Shown here: piece by piece, positions 26,566 through 33,614 of the stretch | Layout of the letters: each line of letters opens with the position of its first letter | Position numbering within the stretch: the stretch's first letter is position 1 | NCBI GenBank assembly: GCA_903861185.1 | Contig: CAIOTK010000317.1 | Span: 1-33,614, forward strand | DNA: 33,614 nt | Reading direction: 5' to 3' | Source: an uncultured Opitutia bacterium | GTDB taxonomy: Bacteria > Verrucomicrobiota > Verrucomicrobiia > Opitutales > Opitutaceae | The notes under the pieces: generated by a model | Database searches by the model: none | Seen by the model: the letters and a program-made list of their open reading frames with translations, nothing else | What the model was told of the DNA's origin: nothing | Position numbers and translations under genes: made by a program

Positions 26566-26584
26566 GCGCGGCCGCGCGTTTTTT
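26566..26584 (+). terminator. Short hairpin with T-run after hisH
   Basis: A 12-base palindrome GCGCGGCCGCGC (26566-26577) is followed at once by G and six T. Folded as a hairpin it gives a 4-5 bp stem (26566-26570 with 26575-26579, the outer pair G-U) and loop GCCG. It lies 8 bases after the hisH stop. This is the only stem plus T-run in the window that resembles a classical intrinsic terminator on the plus strand, and it probably ends the guaA-his transcript before gltA. Confidence 0.55.
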
Positions 26585-26658
26585 CTAATTTCCGGCTGGC
26601 GGGCCCGGAATGGCGTGCAAGTGTCTCGGCCCTAACCGTTAGCTTTCGTCATCCCCAT

Positions 26659-27960
26659 ATGTCCAAAGAAGCCACGCTCCAGTTCGAGGGTAAGGAATTC
26701 AAGCTGCCCGTGATCGTCGGCACCGAGGGCGAGAAGGCGTTGGACGTGCGCAACCTCCGTGCGCAGACCGGGGCGATCACCTACGACGATGGCTTCGGCA
26801 ACACCGGTTCCTGCCTGAGCGAGATCACCTTCATCGACGGCGACGCCGGCGTGCTGCGCTATCGGGGCTACGCGATCGAGGACCTCGCCGAACACTCCTC
26901 ATTCGTCGAGACGGCTTATCTCATCATCCACGGCAACCTGCCGAACTCAGTCGAACGGCGGCGCTTCGGGGATCTCCTCCGCCTCCACTCCCCGGTGCAC
27001 TCCGCGATGGATCACCTGTTCGAGGGGTTCCCGCTGGGGTCGCACCCGATGGCGATCCTATCCGCGCTGCTGAACTCGCTTGGCTGCTACTACCCGCATC
27101 TCGCGACGAACCGCGTGCAGGAGGATTTGGCGAACTTCGAGGAGGCCTCCGCGATCGCGATCTCCAAGGTGCGCACCATCGCGGCGATGTCCTACCGCAA
27201 GAGCCGCGGGCTACCCTACATCTACCCGAAGCGCACGCTCCCGTACTGCGAGAACTTCCTGCACATGATGTTCTCGCAGCCTTACGAGGACTTTGCCCCG
27301 ACCCCCGAGGTCGCGCAGGCGCTCAACCTGTTCTTGCTGCTCCACGCCGACCACGAGCAGAACTGCTCCACCTCGACGGTGCGGATGGTCGCCTCCTCGG
27401 GCGCGAACCTGTTTGCCTCGGTCGCCGCGGGCGTCTGCGCCCTCTGGGGCCCTCTGCACGGCGGGGCGAATATGGCGGTCATCGAGATGCTCGAGAGCAT
27501 CCACGCGGAGGGCGATGACGGCACGAAGTTCATCGAGGCCGCGCGGTCGGGCAAAGCCGGGCACCGGCTGATGGGCTTTGGCCACCGCGTCTACCGCAAC
27601 TACGATCCGCGCGCTAAGATCATCAAGGCCAGCTTCGACAAGGCCCTCGCCAGCCTCGGCATCAAGGATGACCCGCTGCTGCAGATCGCCCGCCGCCTGG
27701 AGGACGTAGCCCTTCGCGACGACTACTTCCTGTCGCGCCGGCTGTACCCGAACGTGGACTTCTATAGTGGCCTGATCATGCGGGCGCTCGGCATCCCGCA
27801 GAACATGTTCACGGTGATGTTCGCAATTGGCCGGATGCCCGGTTGGATCGCCCATTGGAAGGAAGTGGCCTCCAATCCGAAGAATAAGATCTACCGCCCC
27901 CGCCAAGTCTATACGGGGCCGGTCCGCCGGCCCTTCGTGCCGATGGCGGAACGGGCCTGA
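26659..27960 (+). CDS. gltA: Citrate synthase (type II)
   Basis: The 433-residue enzyme condenses acetyl-CoA and oxaloacetate to citrate in the TCA cycle. The N-terminal beta region ([24 protein letters not shown]) is that of type II, NADH-sensitive citrate synthases of Gram-negative bacteria. The catalytic triad is readable: His267 in [11 protein letters not shown], His309 in [12 protein letters not shown] and Asp367 in [22 protein letters not shown] precedes it. The frame is open upstream to 26422 but overlaps hisH, so ATG 26659 is the start. The leader CGTCATCCCCAT has no Shine-Dalgarno. It stands alone between the his cluster and a convergent membrane-protein gene. Confidence 0.97.
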   Translation: MSKEATLQFEGKEFKLPVIVGTEGEKALDVRNLRAQTGAITYDDGFGNTGSCLSEITFIDGDAGVLRYRGYAIEDLAEHSSFVETAYLIIHGNLPNSVERRRFGDLLRLHSPVHSAMDHLFEGFPLGSHPMAILSALLNSLGCYYPHLATNRVQEDLANFEEASAIAISKVRTIAAMSYRKSRGLPYIYPKRTLPYCENFLHMMFSQPYEDFAPTPEVAQALNLFLLLHADHEQNCSTSTVRMVASSGANLFASVAAGVCALWGPLHGGANMAVIEMLESIHAEGDDGTKFIEAARSGKAGHRLMGFGHRVYRNYDPRAKIIKASFDKALASLGIKDDPLLQIARRLEDVALRDDYFLSRRLYPNVDFYSGLIMRALGIPQNMFTVMFAIGRMPGWIAHWKEVASNPKNKIYRPRQVYTGPVRRPFVPMAERA

Positions 27961-28002
27961 GCTAACGGAGGGTCCCGCCCCGCCGCCGCGGGACGCGCTC
28001 AG
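27957..28002. terminator. Nested inverted repeats between gltA and a convergent gene
   Basis: The inner perfect stem GTCCCGC (27972-27978)/GCGGGAC (27988-27994) has a 9-base loop. The outer stem CTGAGC (27957-27962)/GCTCAG (27997-28002) includes both TGA stop codons. There is no T-run on either side. The 38-base convergent gap is thus almost entirely a potential cruciform or hairpin, probably a shared 3'-end element. Confidence 0.45.
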
Positions 28003-28703
28003 CCCTTGCGCTGGGCGTGGAAAATCTCCTCCAAAGGCATTCCCGTCAGCTGGGTGAGACCGCGGAAGAGGCGCCAGAGCACGTACATCGTGACGATTAG
28101 GTTCGGCACGACGATCACCGGCCAGCTCAGCAAGTTCATTCGGCCTAGCTCGGCATTGAAGGCTTCGGTGCCAGGCTCGCTCACCAGCAGGTACCGCGCG
28201 AGCGCGTAGTTGAGCACGGCGCTGAGGAGGAAGGAGGCGGCCAACCCCCGCGTCGCTCCGACCATCAGGCGTTCGAACGCCGGGTGCAGGTTCCGTTCGG
28301 TCAGCACCGCGTCGACGCGCGCCGTGTCGATCACCTGCTCGTTCCACAGGAGTTCCCGCACCACCGGACGACGGCTCCTGCTGGTGACGATGACGGCCAC
28401 GCCGAAGAGGGTAGGAATGGCGGCTTCCTTGATCGCGAACCAGAAGGGGTCCGCCTGCAGATGGTTCAGTCCCCCGGTCAGCAGCACGCTGAGGATGCCA
28501 ACGATCGAAAAGAAGTTGGTCTTCCGCCGGCGAACTAGGTCGTAGATTCCGTAGCCGAGCGGGAAGGCGAGGGCGACCGCCATTCCCCAGTTAGGCCCCA
28601 GCGATCCTGCGCCGCTGAACTTGGTCAGGATCAATGACGGCGCGGCGATATTGCAGACTAGGTTGAGCAGCAGGCTCTCGCGAGGCGGGGCAGCTTGGGA
28701 CAT
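27999..28703 (-). CDS. VC0807-type multi-pass inner-membrane protein
   Basis: From ATG 28703 the product has 234 residues; a longer version from 28742 is possible but adds a Cys/Ser-rich stretch of no evident value. Hydrophobic segments occur at about LLLNLVCNIAAPSLIL, WGMAVALAFPLGYGIYDL, FFSIVGILSVLLTGGLNHL, AAIPTLFGVAVIV, AASFLLSAVLNYALARYLL and SWPVIVVPNLIVTMYVLW, giving about six membrane passes. 'GPxxAxxxALxFPLxYGxYDLxRRxKxNxxSxxG' and 'FWFAIKEAAIPTLFG' are the hallmarks of the VC0807 family, resembling intracellular-septation YciB proteins. The function is unknown. It is convergent with gltA and divergent from pdxJ. Confidence 0.72.
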   Translation of the reverse strand: MSQAAPPRESLLLNLVCNIAAPSLILTKFSGAGSLGPNWGMAVALAFPLGYGIYDLVRRRKTNFFSIVGILSVLLTGGLNHLQADPFWFAIKEAAIPTLFGVAVIVTSRSRRPVVRELLWNEQVIDTARVDAVLTERNLHPAFERLMVGATRGLAASFLLSAVLNYALARYLLVSEPGTEAFNAELGRMNLLSWPVIVVPNLIVTMYVLWRLFRGLTQLTGMPLEEIFHAQRKG

Positions 28704-28796
28704 GAAGGTGCAGGAGGCTAGGCAAGACGCGGCGCGGGACAAGACGGTTCATATTTCCTGCTTTCCGCGCGGGCCGGGGGCGGGCACGTTGCGGGG

Positions 28797-29540
28797 ATGA
28801 TCCTGCTCGGGGTGAATATCGACCATTGTGCGACGGTGCGGCAGGCGCGCTACCGGGCCGCCGACGCGACCACCGGTGGCGCCATCGAGCCGGATCCGGT
28901 GCTTTTCGCTCAGTTGGCGGAGCGGGCTGGGGCGGACGGGATCACCGTCCACCTACGGGAGGACCGGCGCCATATCCAGGAGAGAGACGTGTGGCGGTTG
29001 CGGGAGTCCATTGCGACACGCCTCAATCTCGAGATGGCCTGTACGCCCGAGATGCTCGCCTTTGCGCTCCGGCTTCGCCCCGAAGCGGTCTGCCTCGTGC
29101 CGGAGAGCCGGCAGGAGATCACCACCGAGGGGGGACTCGAGGTGGCGGGGGCGCTGGACCGGGTGCGGGGCTGCGTCGAGCCGCTGGCGGCGGCGGGCAT
29201 CGAGGTGAGCCTGTTCATCGATCCCGATGAGCGGCAGATCGCGGCGGCCGCTAAGGTAGCGGCTCCCTGGATTGAACTGCATACCGGGGCCTACGCCCAC
29301 GCTTTCCACGGTGCCGGACGGGAACGAGAGTTTCAGCGCCTGCGCCTCGGCGCCGCCGCCGCCCACGCCTTGGGGCTCCGGGTGAACGCCGGCCACGGCA
29401 TCAATTACGTGAACATTTCCGAGCTCCGCACGCTGCCGCACCTCCACGAGCTCAACATCGGTCACAGCATCGTCAGCCGCGCTCTCTTCACCGGGGTGGA
29501 GGAGGCGGTGTCTGAAATGCGCCGCCGGATGAACCCCTGA
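28797..29540 (+). CDS. pdxJ: Pyridoxine 5'-phosphate synthase
   Basis: The 247-residue TIM-barrel enzyme joins deoxyxylulose 5-phosphate and 3-amino-2-oxopropyl phosphate to pyridoxine phosphate, the final ring-forming step of the DXP-dependent vitamin B6 route. [15 protein letters not shown] opens the family. [16 protein letters not shown] supplies substrate His/Arg. [50 protein letters not shown] and [14 protein letters not shown] follow in order through to the C-terminal phosphate site. It is complete and of normal length. It begins the plus-strand run pdxJ-acpS-hypothetical-nnr-dprA; pdxJ next to acpS is a widely conserved pair. The 93-base divergent gap upstream shows no convincing promoter. 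Confidence 0.97.
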   Translation: MILLGVNIDHCATVRQARYRAADATTGGAIEPDPVLFAQLAERAGADGITVHLREDRRHIQERDVWRLRESIATRLNLEMACTPEMLAFALRLRPEAVCLVPESRQEITTEGGLEVAGALDRVRGCVEPLAAAGIEVSLFIDPDERQIAAAAKVAAPWIELHTGAYAHAFHGAGREREFQRLRLGAAAAHALGLRVNAGHGINYVNISELRTLPHLHELNIGHSIVSRALFTGVEEAVSEMRRRMNP

Positions 29541-29553
29541 GCCGTCCGCCCCG

Positions 29554-30000
29554 ATGGAAATCCCCCGTCTGCCCCAGTTGCCCCCGGGCGGCATTTTAGT
29601 GGGCGTCGGCATCGACCTCATTGAAGTGGAGCGTATCCGGTCAGTGATTGAGCGGCAGGGGGAACGTTTCCTCGACCGGGTTTTCACCGGGGAGGAGCGC
29701 GCCTACTGCGCCACGATGAAGTTCCCCCATAAACACTACGCGGCCCGGTTCGCGGCCAAGGAGGCGGTCTCGAAGTGCTTCGGCACGGGTATTGGGGCCG
29801 AGCTCGGCTGGCGCTCGGTCTCGGTCTACCACGGAGAACGCCTCCAGCCCCTCGTGCGCCTCGACGAGCGCGGGGCCGCCCTGCTGCGCGCCGCCGGGGC
29901 TAACGCGATCCACCTCAGCCTCGCCCACACGGAGGCCTTGGCGGTCGCCGTGGCCGTGCTGGTGCGGCAACCGGCGGCGGAGGCGCGCGATGGCGGCTGA
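29554..30000 (+). CDS. acpS: Holo-[acyl-carrier-protein] synthase
   Basis: The 148-residue enzyme transfers 4'-phosphopantetheine from CoA to apo-acyl carrier protein. GVGIDLIEVERI carries the Mg-binding Asp21, and FAAKEAVSKCFGTG carries Glu70 and the CoA-contacting Lys. HLSLAHTEALAVAVAVL near the end is the 'SISHT...A.A.V' strand. A Pro-rich extension of about 13 residues (MEIPRLPQLPPGG) precedes the usual start, with no internal ATG available to shorten it. It follows pdxJ by 13 bases. Its last 11 bases overlap the start of the next gene. Confidence 0.95.
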   Translation: MEIPRLPQLPPGGILVGVGIDLIEVERIRSVIERQGERFLDRVFTGEERAYCATMKFPHKHYAARFAAKEAVSKCFGTGIGAELGWRSVSVYHGERLQPLVRLDERGAALLRAAGANAIHLSLAHTEALAVAVAVLVRQPAAEARDGG

Positions 30001-30511
30001 CGATCCCGAACTGGCTGACCAATCCGGCGTGGACCGTCCGTCCCGCGCCTTCTCGTGGGGAATGACGGGGTTCCTCCTCGGCGCGGCCTGCGTCTACGCC
30101 TACCTCCGTCCGCGGCCGTCGCCCGCGGTCCCGCCGCCGCCCACCGCGGTGGTGGGGTCCCCGGCTGCCGCGCCGTCCGCGCCCCCGCGTGGCCTCTCCA
30201 CGGTGGAGGCGGTGTTCGCGGAGTGGGGGGAGCGGGCCACTTGGTCGGGAAACGTCACCGAGATCGCGCTCTGGAGTTCCGCGGCCGCGGCCTTCGCTGA
30301 ATATTACGAGGTGCGTCGGTTCGGCGGGCAGTTGTATTTTCGCAGCATTCCCGCTCTCACGCGCCGGGTCATTCGCCGGGGCAAGGAGGATCCGTCTTGT
30401 CCCTTGGTGTTCACCGAGACCGAGGCCGAGTATCGCGAATGGCTCCAGCACGGCCGCACCGAGCGCCCGGCCGAGGAGGTACCCGTGAAGCCTCCCACCC
30501 CGTCCAAATGA
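29990..30511 (+). CDS. Hypothetical single-pass membrane protein
   Basis: I do not recognise this 173-residue product. It has an acidic N-terminus (about 20 residues), one membrane segment near 22-40 (FSWGMTGFLLGAACVYAYL) and a Pro/Ala-rich linker to about 68. A soluble C-terminal domain begins VEAVFAEWGERATWSGNVTEIALW and contains FAEYYEVRRFGGQLYFRSIPALTRR. It starts inside acpS (11-base overlap) and ends overlapping the nnr start (ATGA), so it is embedded in an operon. Unusually for this window it has a real Shine-Dalgarno: GGAGG 7 bases before the ATG. Its position between acpS and nnr suggests a conserved lineage-specific gene, which a comparison would have to confirm. Confidence 0.65.
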   Translation: MAADDPELADQSGVDRPSRAFSWGMTGFLLGAACVYAYLRPRPSPAVPPPPTAVVGSPAAAPSAPPRGLSTVEAVFAEWGERATWSGNVTEIALWSSAAAAFAEYYEVRRFGGQLYFRSIPALTRRVIRRGKEDPSCPLVFTETEAEYREWLQHGRTERPAEEVPVKPPTPSK

Positions 30512-31989
30512 TGCCGCTGCCCAGCCATCCCATCCTGAGTCCCGCTCAGACCCGTGTCCTGGAGGAGCAGCGGTTCGGGGCCGACGAATCCCGTGCATGG
30601 CCCGCAATGCGATCCGCCGGCCGCGCGCTGGCTCGGGCCATCCGGCAGGATGCCGCCGAAATGGGAGGACTGGACCCGGCGGGACGCTGGCTGGTCGTGG
30701 CCGGCAAGGGGCATAATGGCGGCGACGCGCTGCTCACGGCCGGCTTCCTGCGGGAGGCGCTGCCCGAGGCGCGGGTCGAGGTCTGCTTTCCCTTCGGATC
30801 CCGACGGCTCCGGCCCTTGGCCGCCCGCGCTTGGCGCGAGTTGGTCGCCCAGTGCCCGCGGGTCACGCTCGTGGATGGACCGGAGGGAGACTACGATCTC
30901 CTGCTCGACGGAATTTTCGGATTCCAGTTCCGCCCACCGGTGGATCCGGCCGTCCTGCGGCTGATCGACCGGCTGAACGCCTTACCGGTGCGGCTGCGCG
31001 CCGCGATCGACTTGCCGAGCGCGGGGTTGGTCCGGGCGGACTTCACCTACGCCACCGGGGTACTCAAGACGCCGCTGCTTGGCTCGGCGGAGGCGGGGCG
31101 GCTCCGCTACCTCGATCTGGGCTTCTTCGCCGACGAGACGCTTGCGGCGGGGCTGCCGACGGAGGAGGCGGATCCCGGTCGCGTGCTCCTGCCGGAGGTG
31201 TTACGGCCATTAGCGAGTTTGCGGCCCTCCGCCTCCGACAAGCGGAGTTACGGCCACCTGTTTGTGCTGGCCGGTTCGGCCTCCTTTCCCGGGGCCGCGT
31301 TGCTGACGGTGCTGGCCGCGCTGCGCAGCGGGGTGGGTCTGGTCACCGCGTTTGTACCGGAACGGCTCGTTCCGGCCTTTGCCGCTCGGGCCCCCGAGGC
31401 GATGTGGGTGGGTTGGCCGGAGACCCCTTCCGGTCACCTCGCCTTGGAGGGGGAGTACCTTTGGCGGGAGCGGGAGGAGCGGGCTTCCGCCATTTTGCTT
31501 GGCCCGGGGCTCGGTCGGGAGGCGGAGACCCTAGCCTTGGCGGAGAGCATTGCCGCGCGCGCTGTCGTACCGCTCGTACTCGACGCGGACGCCTTGCAAC
31601 CTGGGATCATCGGCGCGGGTCCCGTGCCCCGCATCCTCACCCCGCACGCCGGGGAACTCGCGCGGATCGGCGGCCGGGGCCGGATGCCACCTGGGGCGGT
31701 GCTCGTTGAAAAGGGGCCGCTCACGCGGATCGTCGCGGAAGGAAAGGTTTACCACGCGCTCTGCGGCGGGCCGGTCCTTGCCCGCGGCGGAAGTGGCGAC
31801 CTCTTGGCCGGGCTCATCGGGGGCATTCTCGCGCAGGATCCCCCGGAACCGCTGCGGGCCGCGGCTTGCGGCGTGCTGTGGCACGGCCGGGCCGCCGACG
31901 GTCTGGCTCGCGCGCGGGGACAGACCGCGGTGAGCGTGTCGCAGTTGTTGGATTTCCTCCCGGACGCGTTACGCGAAATTTCGGGTTAA
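30508..31989 (+). CDS. nnr: Bifunctional NAD(P)H-hydrate epimerase/dehydratase (Nnr)
   Basis: The 493-residue protein repairs hydrated NAD(P)H. The N-terminal YjeF-N epimerase domain (about 1-225) shows LSPAQTRVLEEQ, the GKGHNGGDALLTA nucleotide loop, LLDGIFGFQF and AIDLPSAG. The C-terminal ADP-dependent dehydratase domain (about 240-490) is ribokinase-like, with KRSYGHLFVLAGSASFPGAA, LGPGLGRE, LDADAL, TPHAGELARI and ARGGSGDLLAGLIGGILAQD. Both halves look functional, although some positions differ from consensus, for example GKGHNGGDA instead of GxGNNGGDG. The ATG at 30508 overlaps the upstream stop (ATGA). The gene lies upstream of dprA. Confidence 0.93.
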   Translation: MMPLPSHPILSPAQTRVLEEQRFGADESRAWPAMRSAGRALARAIRQDAAEMGGLDPAGRWLVVAGKGHNGGDALLTAGFLREALPEARVEVCFPFGSRRLRPLAARAWRELVAQCPRVTLVDGPEGDYDLLLDGIFGFQFRPPVDPAVLRLIDRLNALPVRLRAAIDLPSAGLVRADFTYATGVLKTPLLGSAEAGRLRYLDLGFFADETLAAGLPTEEADPGRVLLPEVLRPLASLRPSASDKRSYGHLFVLAGSASFPGAALLTVLAALRSGVGLVTAFVPERLVPAFAARAPEAMWVGWPETPSGHLALEGEYLWREREERASAILLGPGLGREAETLALAESIAARAVVPLVLDADALQPGIIGAGPVPRILTPHAGELARIGGRGRMPPGAVLVEKGPLTRIVAEGKVYHALCGGPVLARGGSGDLLAGLIGGILAQDPPEPLRAAACGVLWHGRAADGLARARGQTAVSVSQLLDFLPDALREISG

Positions 31990-32030
31990 GCCCGCATCGC
32001 GCGGGCGGCCCGGGGCCCCAGGGTCGGGCC

Positions 32031-33158
32031 ATGCCGCCGCTCACCACCGGGCAATCGCTGATGATCCTCAATGGCCTGCCCCACATCGGGCCGGTCACGT
32101 TGCATCGCCTGTTGACCGTATTGGGCGGTGATCCAACCCGGGTCCTGTCGGCGAGCCGAGAGGAGTTGCTGCAGGTCCAAGGCGTGGGGCCGGTGATCGC
32201 GGACACGCTCCGGGGGTGGGCAGCGCACTTTGACCTACCCGGCGAGGAGGAGCGGATCCGGCGGAGTGGCACCGAGTTCGTGGTGGCCGCCGATCCGACG
32301 TACCCGCGGCTCTTGCGCGAGGTGCACGATCCCCCGATCGGCCTGTATCGCCGGGGTCGCACCCCGGCGGGGCAACGCTGCATCGCGATCGTCGGGTCTA
32401 GGCGCACGACGCAGTACGGTCTCACCGTGGCGCACGCCTTTGCGGCGGAGCTCACCCGTGCCGGTTTCTGCATTGTCAGCGGATTAGCCCGGGGGATCGA
32501 TACCGCGGCGCACGAGGGAGCGCTTGCCGCGGGCGGGAGCACCGTGGCCGTGCTGGGGTGCGGCATCGACCGGGTTTATCCACCGGAGAACCTCGGCTTG
32601 CAACGGCGCATTGAGGCGGCCGGCGCGGTGCTGTCGGAGTTTCCCTTCGGCCGCCCGACGGACCGGCAATCATTCGCGATGCGTAACCGGATTGTCTCCG
32701 GGATGAGCGAGGCGGTGATCGTGGTTGAAAGCGGGGTCTCCGGGGGGGCGATGATCACGGCCCGCTTCGCCGGAGAACAGGGCCGCTTGCTCTTCGCCGT
32801 CCCCGGCCGCGTGGATCAACCGACGAGCGCCGGCTGCCACCAACTGATCCGCGACGGGGCGACCCTCCTCACCACGGTCGACGAACTGCTTTCCGAGTTG
32901 TCCTATCTGGACGGGCTGCATCCCCGCGCGGGGCCACCCCCGAAGCCCCCCGGCGCGACGGTGCCGCCTAGCCTCGACGCCGAGGCCCGGGCTTTGCTTG
33001 AGCGCCTGCGGGACGGCGCAATGCTTAGTCCGGACGCCCTAGCGGAAGCTGCAGGCCTGCCCGTGGCGCAGGTGTGCGCCGCGCTGCTGCGCCTCGAATT
33101 GACGCGCCTCGTGGTCCGGCATCCCGACGGCACCTTTGAGGCCGCCGGCCCGGGCTGA
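32031..33158 (+). CDS. dprA: DNA-processing protein DprA
   Basis: The 375-residue protein binds incoming single-stranded DNA and loads RecA during transformation. The N-terminal helix-hairpin-helix/SAM-like part is seen as EELLQVQGVGPVIADTLRGW. The Rossmann-like core starts at IAIVGSRRTTQYG and continues through GFCIVSGLARGIDTAAHEGAL, TVAVLGCGIDRVYPPEN, SEFPFGRP, FAMRNRIVSGMSEAVIVVES, SGGAMITARFAGEQGR and FAVPGRVDQPTSAG. The C-terminal winged helix (about 315-370, LLERLRDGAMLSPDALAEAAGL) is present. The start is taken at ATG 32031, 41 bases after nnr. It suggests the organism can process foreign DNA; other competence genes are not in the window. Confidence 0.95.
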   Translation: MPPLTTGQSLMILNGLPHIGPVTLHRLLTVLGGDPTRVLSASREELLQVQGVGPVIADTLRGWAAHFDLPGEEERIRRSGTEFVVAADPTYPRLLREVHDPPIGLYRRGRTPAGQRCIAIVGSRRTTQYGLTVAHAFAAELTRAGFCIVSGLARGIDTAAHEGALAAGGSTVAVLGCGIDRVYPPENLGLQRRIEAAGAVLSEFPFGRPTDRQSFAMRNRIVSGMSEAVIVVESGVSGGAMITARFAGEQGRLLFAVPGRVDQPTSAGCHQLIRDGATLLTTVDELLSELSYLDGLHPRAGPPPKPPGATVPPSLDAEARALLERLRDGAMLSPDALAEAAGLPVAQVCAALLRLELTRLVVRHPDGTFEAAGPG

Positions 33159-33181
33159 AGCCCGCGGCAGGCTCAGCCCGG
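33150..33181. terminator. Inverted repeat spanning both stop codons of dprA and the HIT gene
   Basis: CCGGGCTGA (33150-33158) and TCAGCCCGG (33173-33181) form a perfect 9-bp inverted repeat with a 14-base loop. The TGA of dprA and the TGA (as TCA) of the HIT gene are the inner ends of the two arms. A smaller alternative, CGGGC/GCCCG (33151-33155/33160-33164), overlaps it. No T-run follows. It is likely a shared 3'-end hairpin of the convergent pair. Confidence 0.45.
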
Positions 33182-33514
33182 CGGCCAAGCCAGCGCGCGG
33201 CCGCCGAGCAGGTGCACGTGGAGGTGGGGAACGGATTCCCCGCCGTGGGAGCCGTGGTTCAGCACGAGCCGGAAGCCGGCCGCGAGGTTCAGCTTCCGCG
33301 CCATTGCCCCCGCGACCAGCAGCAGGTGGCCGAGCAGGGCGGCGTCTGCTGGCTGGGCGGCCCCGACGCGCTCAATGACCCGCTTAGGAATCACAAGCAG
33401 GTGGACTGGAGCCTGGGGGTGGAGGTCGTGCAGGACAATGCACTGATCGTCCTCGTGCTCGATCCGGGCGGGTAACTCGCGGTCGATGATCCGCTGGAAG
33501 ACGGTCTTGGGCAT
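33173..33514 (-). CDS. HIT-family (Hint-like) nucleotide hydrolase
   Basis: The 113-residue cytoplasmic protein has the histidine-triad motif HLHVHLLGG near its C-terminus, preceded by NHGSHGGESVPHLH as in Hint/HinT proteins. These hydrolyse purine nucleoside phosphoramidates such as AMP-lysine. PKTVFQRIIDRELPARIEHEDDQ is the family's N-terminal helix-strand, and PQAPVHLLVIPKRVI the central strand. ATG 33514 gives the standard start; a TTG 12 bases upstream is less likely. It is convergent with dprA; the next upstream gene on this strand appears to end at 33561. Confidence 0.94.
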   Translation of the reverse strand: MPKTVFQRIIDRELPARIEHEDDQCIVLHDLHPQAPVHLLVIPKRVIERVGAAQPADAALLGHLLLVAGAMARKLNLAAGFRLVLNHGSHGGESVPHLHVHLLGGRALAWPPG

Positions 33515-33549
33515 CCCGCGACGCAAGCGCCCCGGCGGCGCGAAGGAAA

Positions 33550-33567
33550 CCTCTTTTTGGCTAGAGG
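33550..33567 (-). terminator. Weak terminator-like hairpin after the partial minus-strand gene
   Basis: CCTCT (33550-33554) and AGAGG (33563-33567) form a 5-bp stem with an 8-base loop, overlapping the TAG of the partial gene. On the minus strand it is followed by three T. It is short, so only a weak candidate. Confidence 0.25.
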
Positions 33568-33614
33568 AACAGGAGGTGCAGCTCCGCGCTCGCCGCGGTG
33601 CGTGCGGCGGCCAA
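33561..33614 (-). CDS. Possible C-terminal fragment of an unidentified gene
   Basis: Reading the minus strand from the window edge, one frame runs LAAARTAASAELHLLFL and then TAG at 33563-33561. It would be the last 17 residues of a gene entering from outside. The evidence is only an open frame plus the position before the HIT gene; it is too short to identify, and other frames are possible. Confidence 0.3.
   Translation of the reverse strand: MAAARTAASAELHLLFL

Noticed and set aside
27211..28347. Minus-strand open frame of 378 codons spanning gltA and the next gene
   Set aside because: It crosses two well-supported genes in shadow frames and has no motif of its own.
33569..33614. AGGAGG followed by GTG as the start of a plus-strand gene at the window edge
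   Set aside because: There is no spacing between the putative Shine-Dalgarno and the GTG, and the minus-strand reading with a stop at 33561 fits the context better.

Overview
The window is about 33.6 kb of very GC-rich, gene-dense bacterial chromosome. It contains no rRNA, tRNA, CRISPR or insertion sequence that I can see, and no intergenic gap longer than about 125 bases. Gene content points to the Planctomycetes-Verrucomicrobia group, most likely Verrucomicrobia (Opitutaceae-like). The pointers are a DUF1549/DUF1553 'planctomycete cytochrome c' protein paired with a Tat-exported DUF1501 protein, a ThuA-domain protein, a PQQ-type beta-propeller, a Tat-exported TIM-barrel isomerase, and a gamma-class diaminopimelate Mpl ligase. 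The taxonomic call is inference from families, not from an rRNA.

Layout. (1) 1-4798, plus strand: the 3' end of priA, mpl, then a secreted trypsin-like protease with four PDZ-like repeats whose stop overlaps the start of a smaller secreted protein with the same fold but without the catalytic His and Ser. (2) 4811-13440, minus strand: a divergent, long purA, and upstream of it a four-gene block (read from 13440 down) of cytochrome-c/DUF1549/DUF1553, DUF1501, a tagatose/allulose-3-epimerase-like enzyme and a ThuA-ankyrin fusion. (3) 13562-16929, plus: a divergently transcribed PQQ-like propeller, a TPR lipoprotein and a PLP-dependent decarboxylase. (4) 16968-19343, minus: mnmA behind a membrane-anchored protein built from eleven 32-residue repeats. 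(5) 19442-27960, plus: an exported hydroxypyruvate-isomerase-like protein, guaA, a secreted LolA-like protein, hisD-hisC-hisB-hisH, and citrate synthase. (6) 27999-28703, minus: a VC0807-type membrane protein. (7) 28797-33158, plus: pdxJ-acpS-hypothetical-nnr-dprA. (8) 33173 to the end, minus: a HIT protein and the probable C-terminus of another gene.

How the genes work together. The minus-strand block 6463-13440 with its divergent propeller looks like an envelope sugar or redox system. The remainder is mostly core metabolism: purine (purA, guaA), histidine, the TCA cycle, vitamin B6, the acyl-carrier cofactor, NAD(P)HX repair, tRNA thiolation, cell-wall recycling and DNA uptake or repair.

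Cross-cutting observations. Almost no gene has a Shine-Dalgarno sequence; the leaders are pyrimidine- and C-rich. Several genes are joined by ATGA stop-start overlaps. All four convergent gene junctions carry GC-rich inverted repeats, in three cases with both stop codons inside the stems. The best candidates for under-described biology are the protease/pseudoprotease pair, the ThuA-ankyrin fusion in its operon, the 32-residue solenoid protein and the divergent PurA with a perfect hairpin abutting its start codon.
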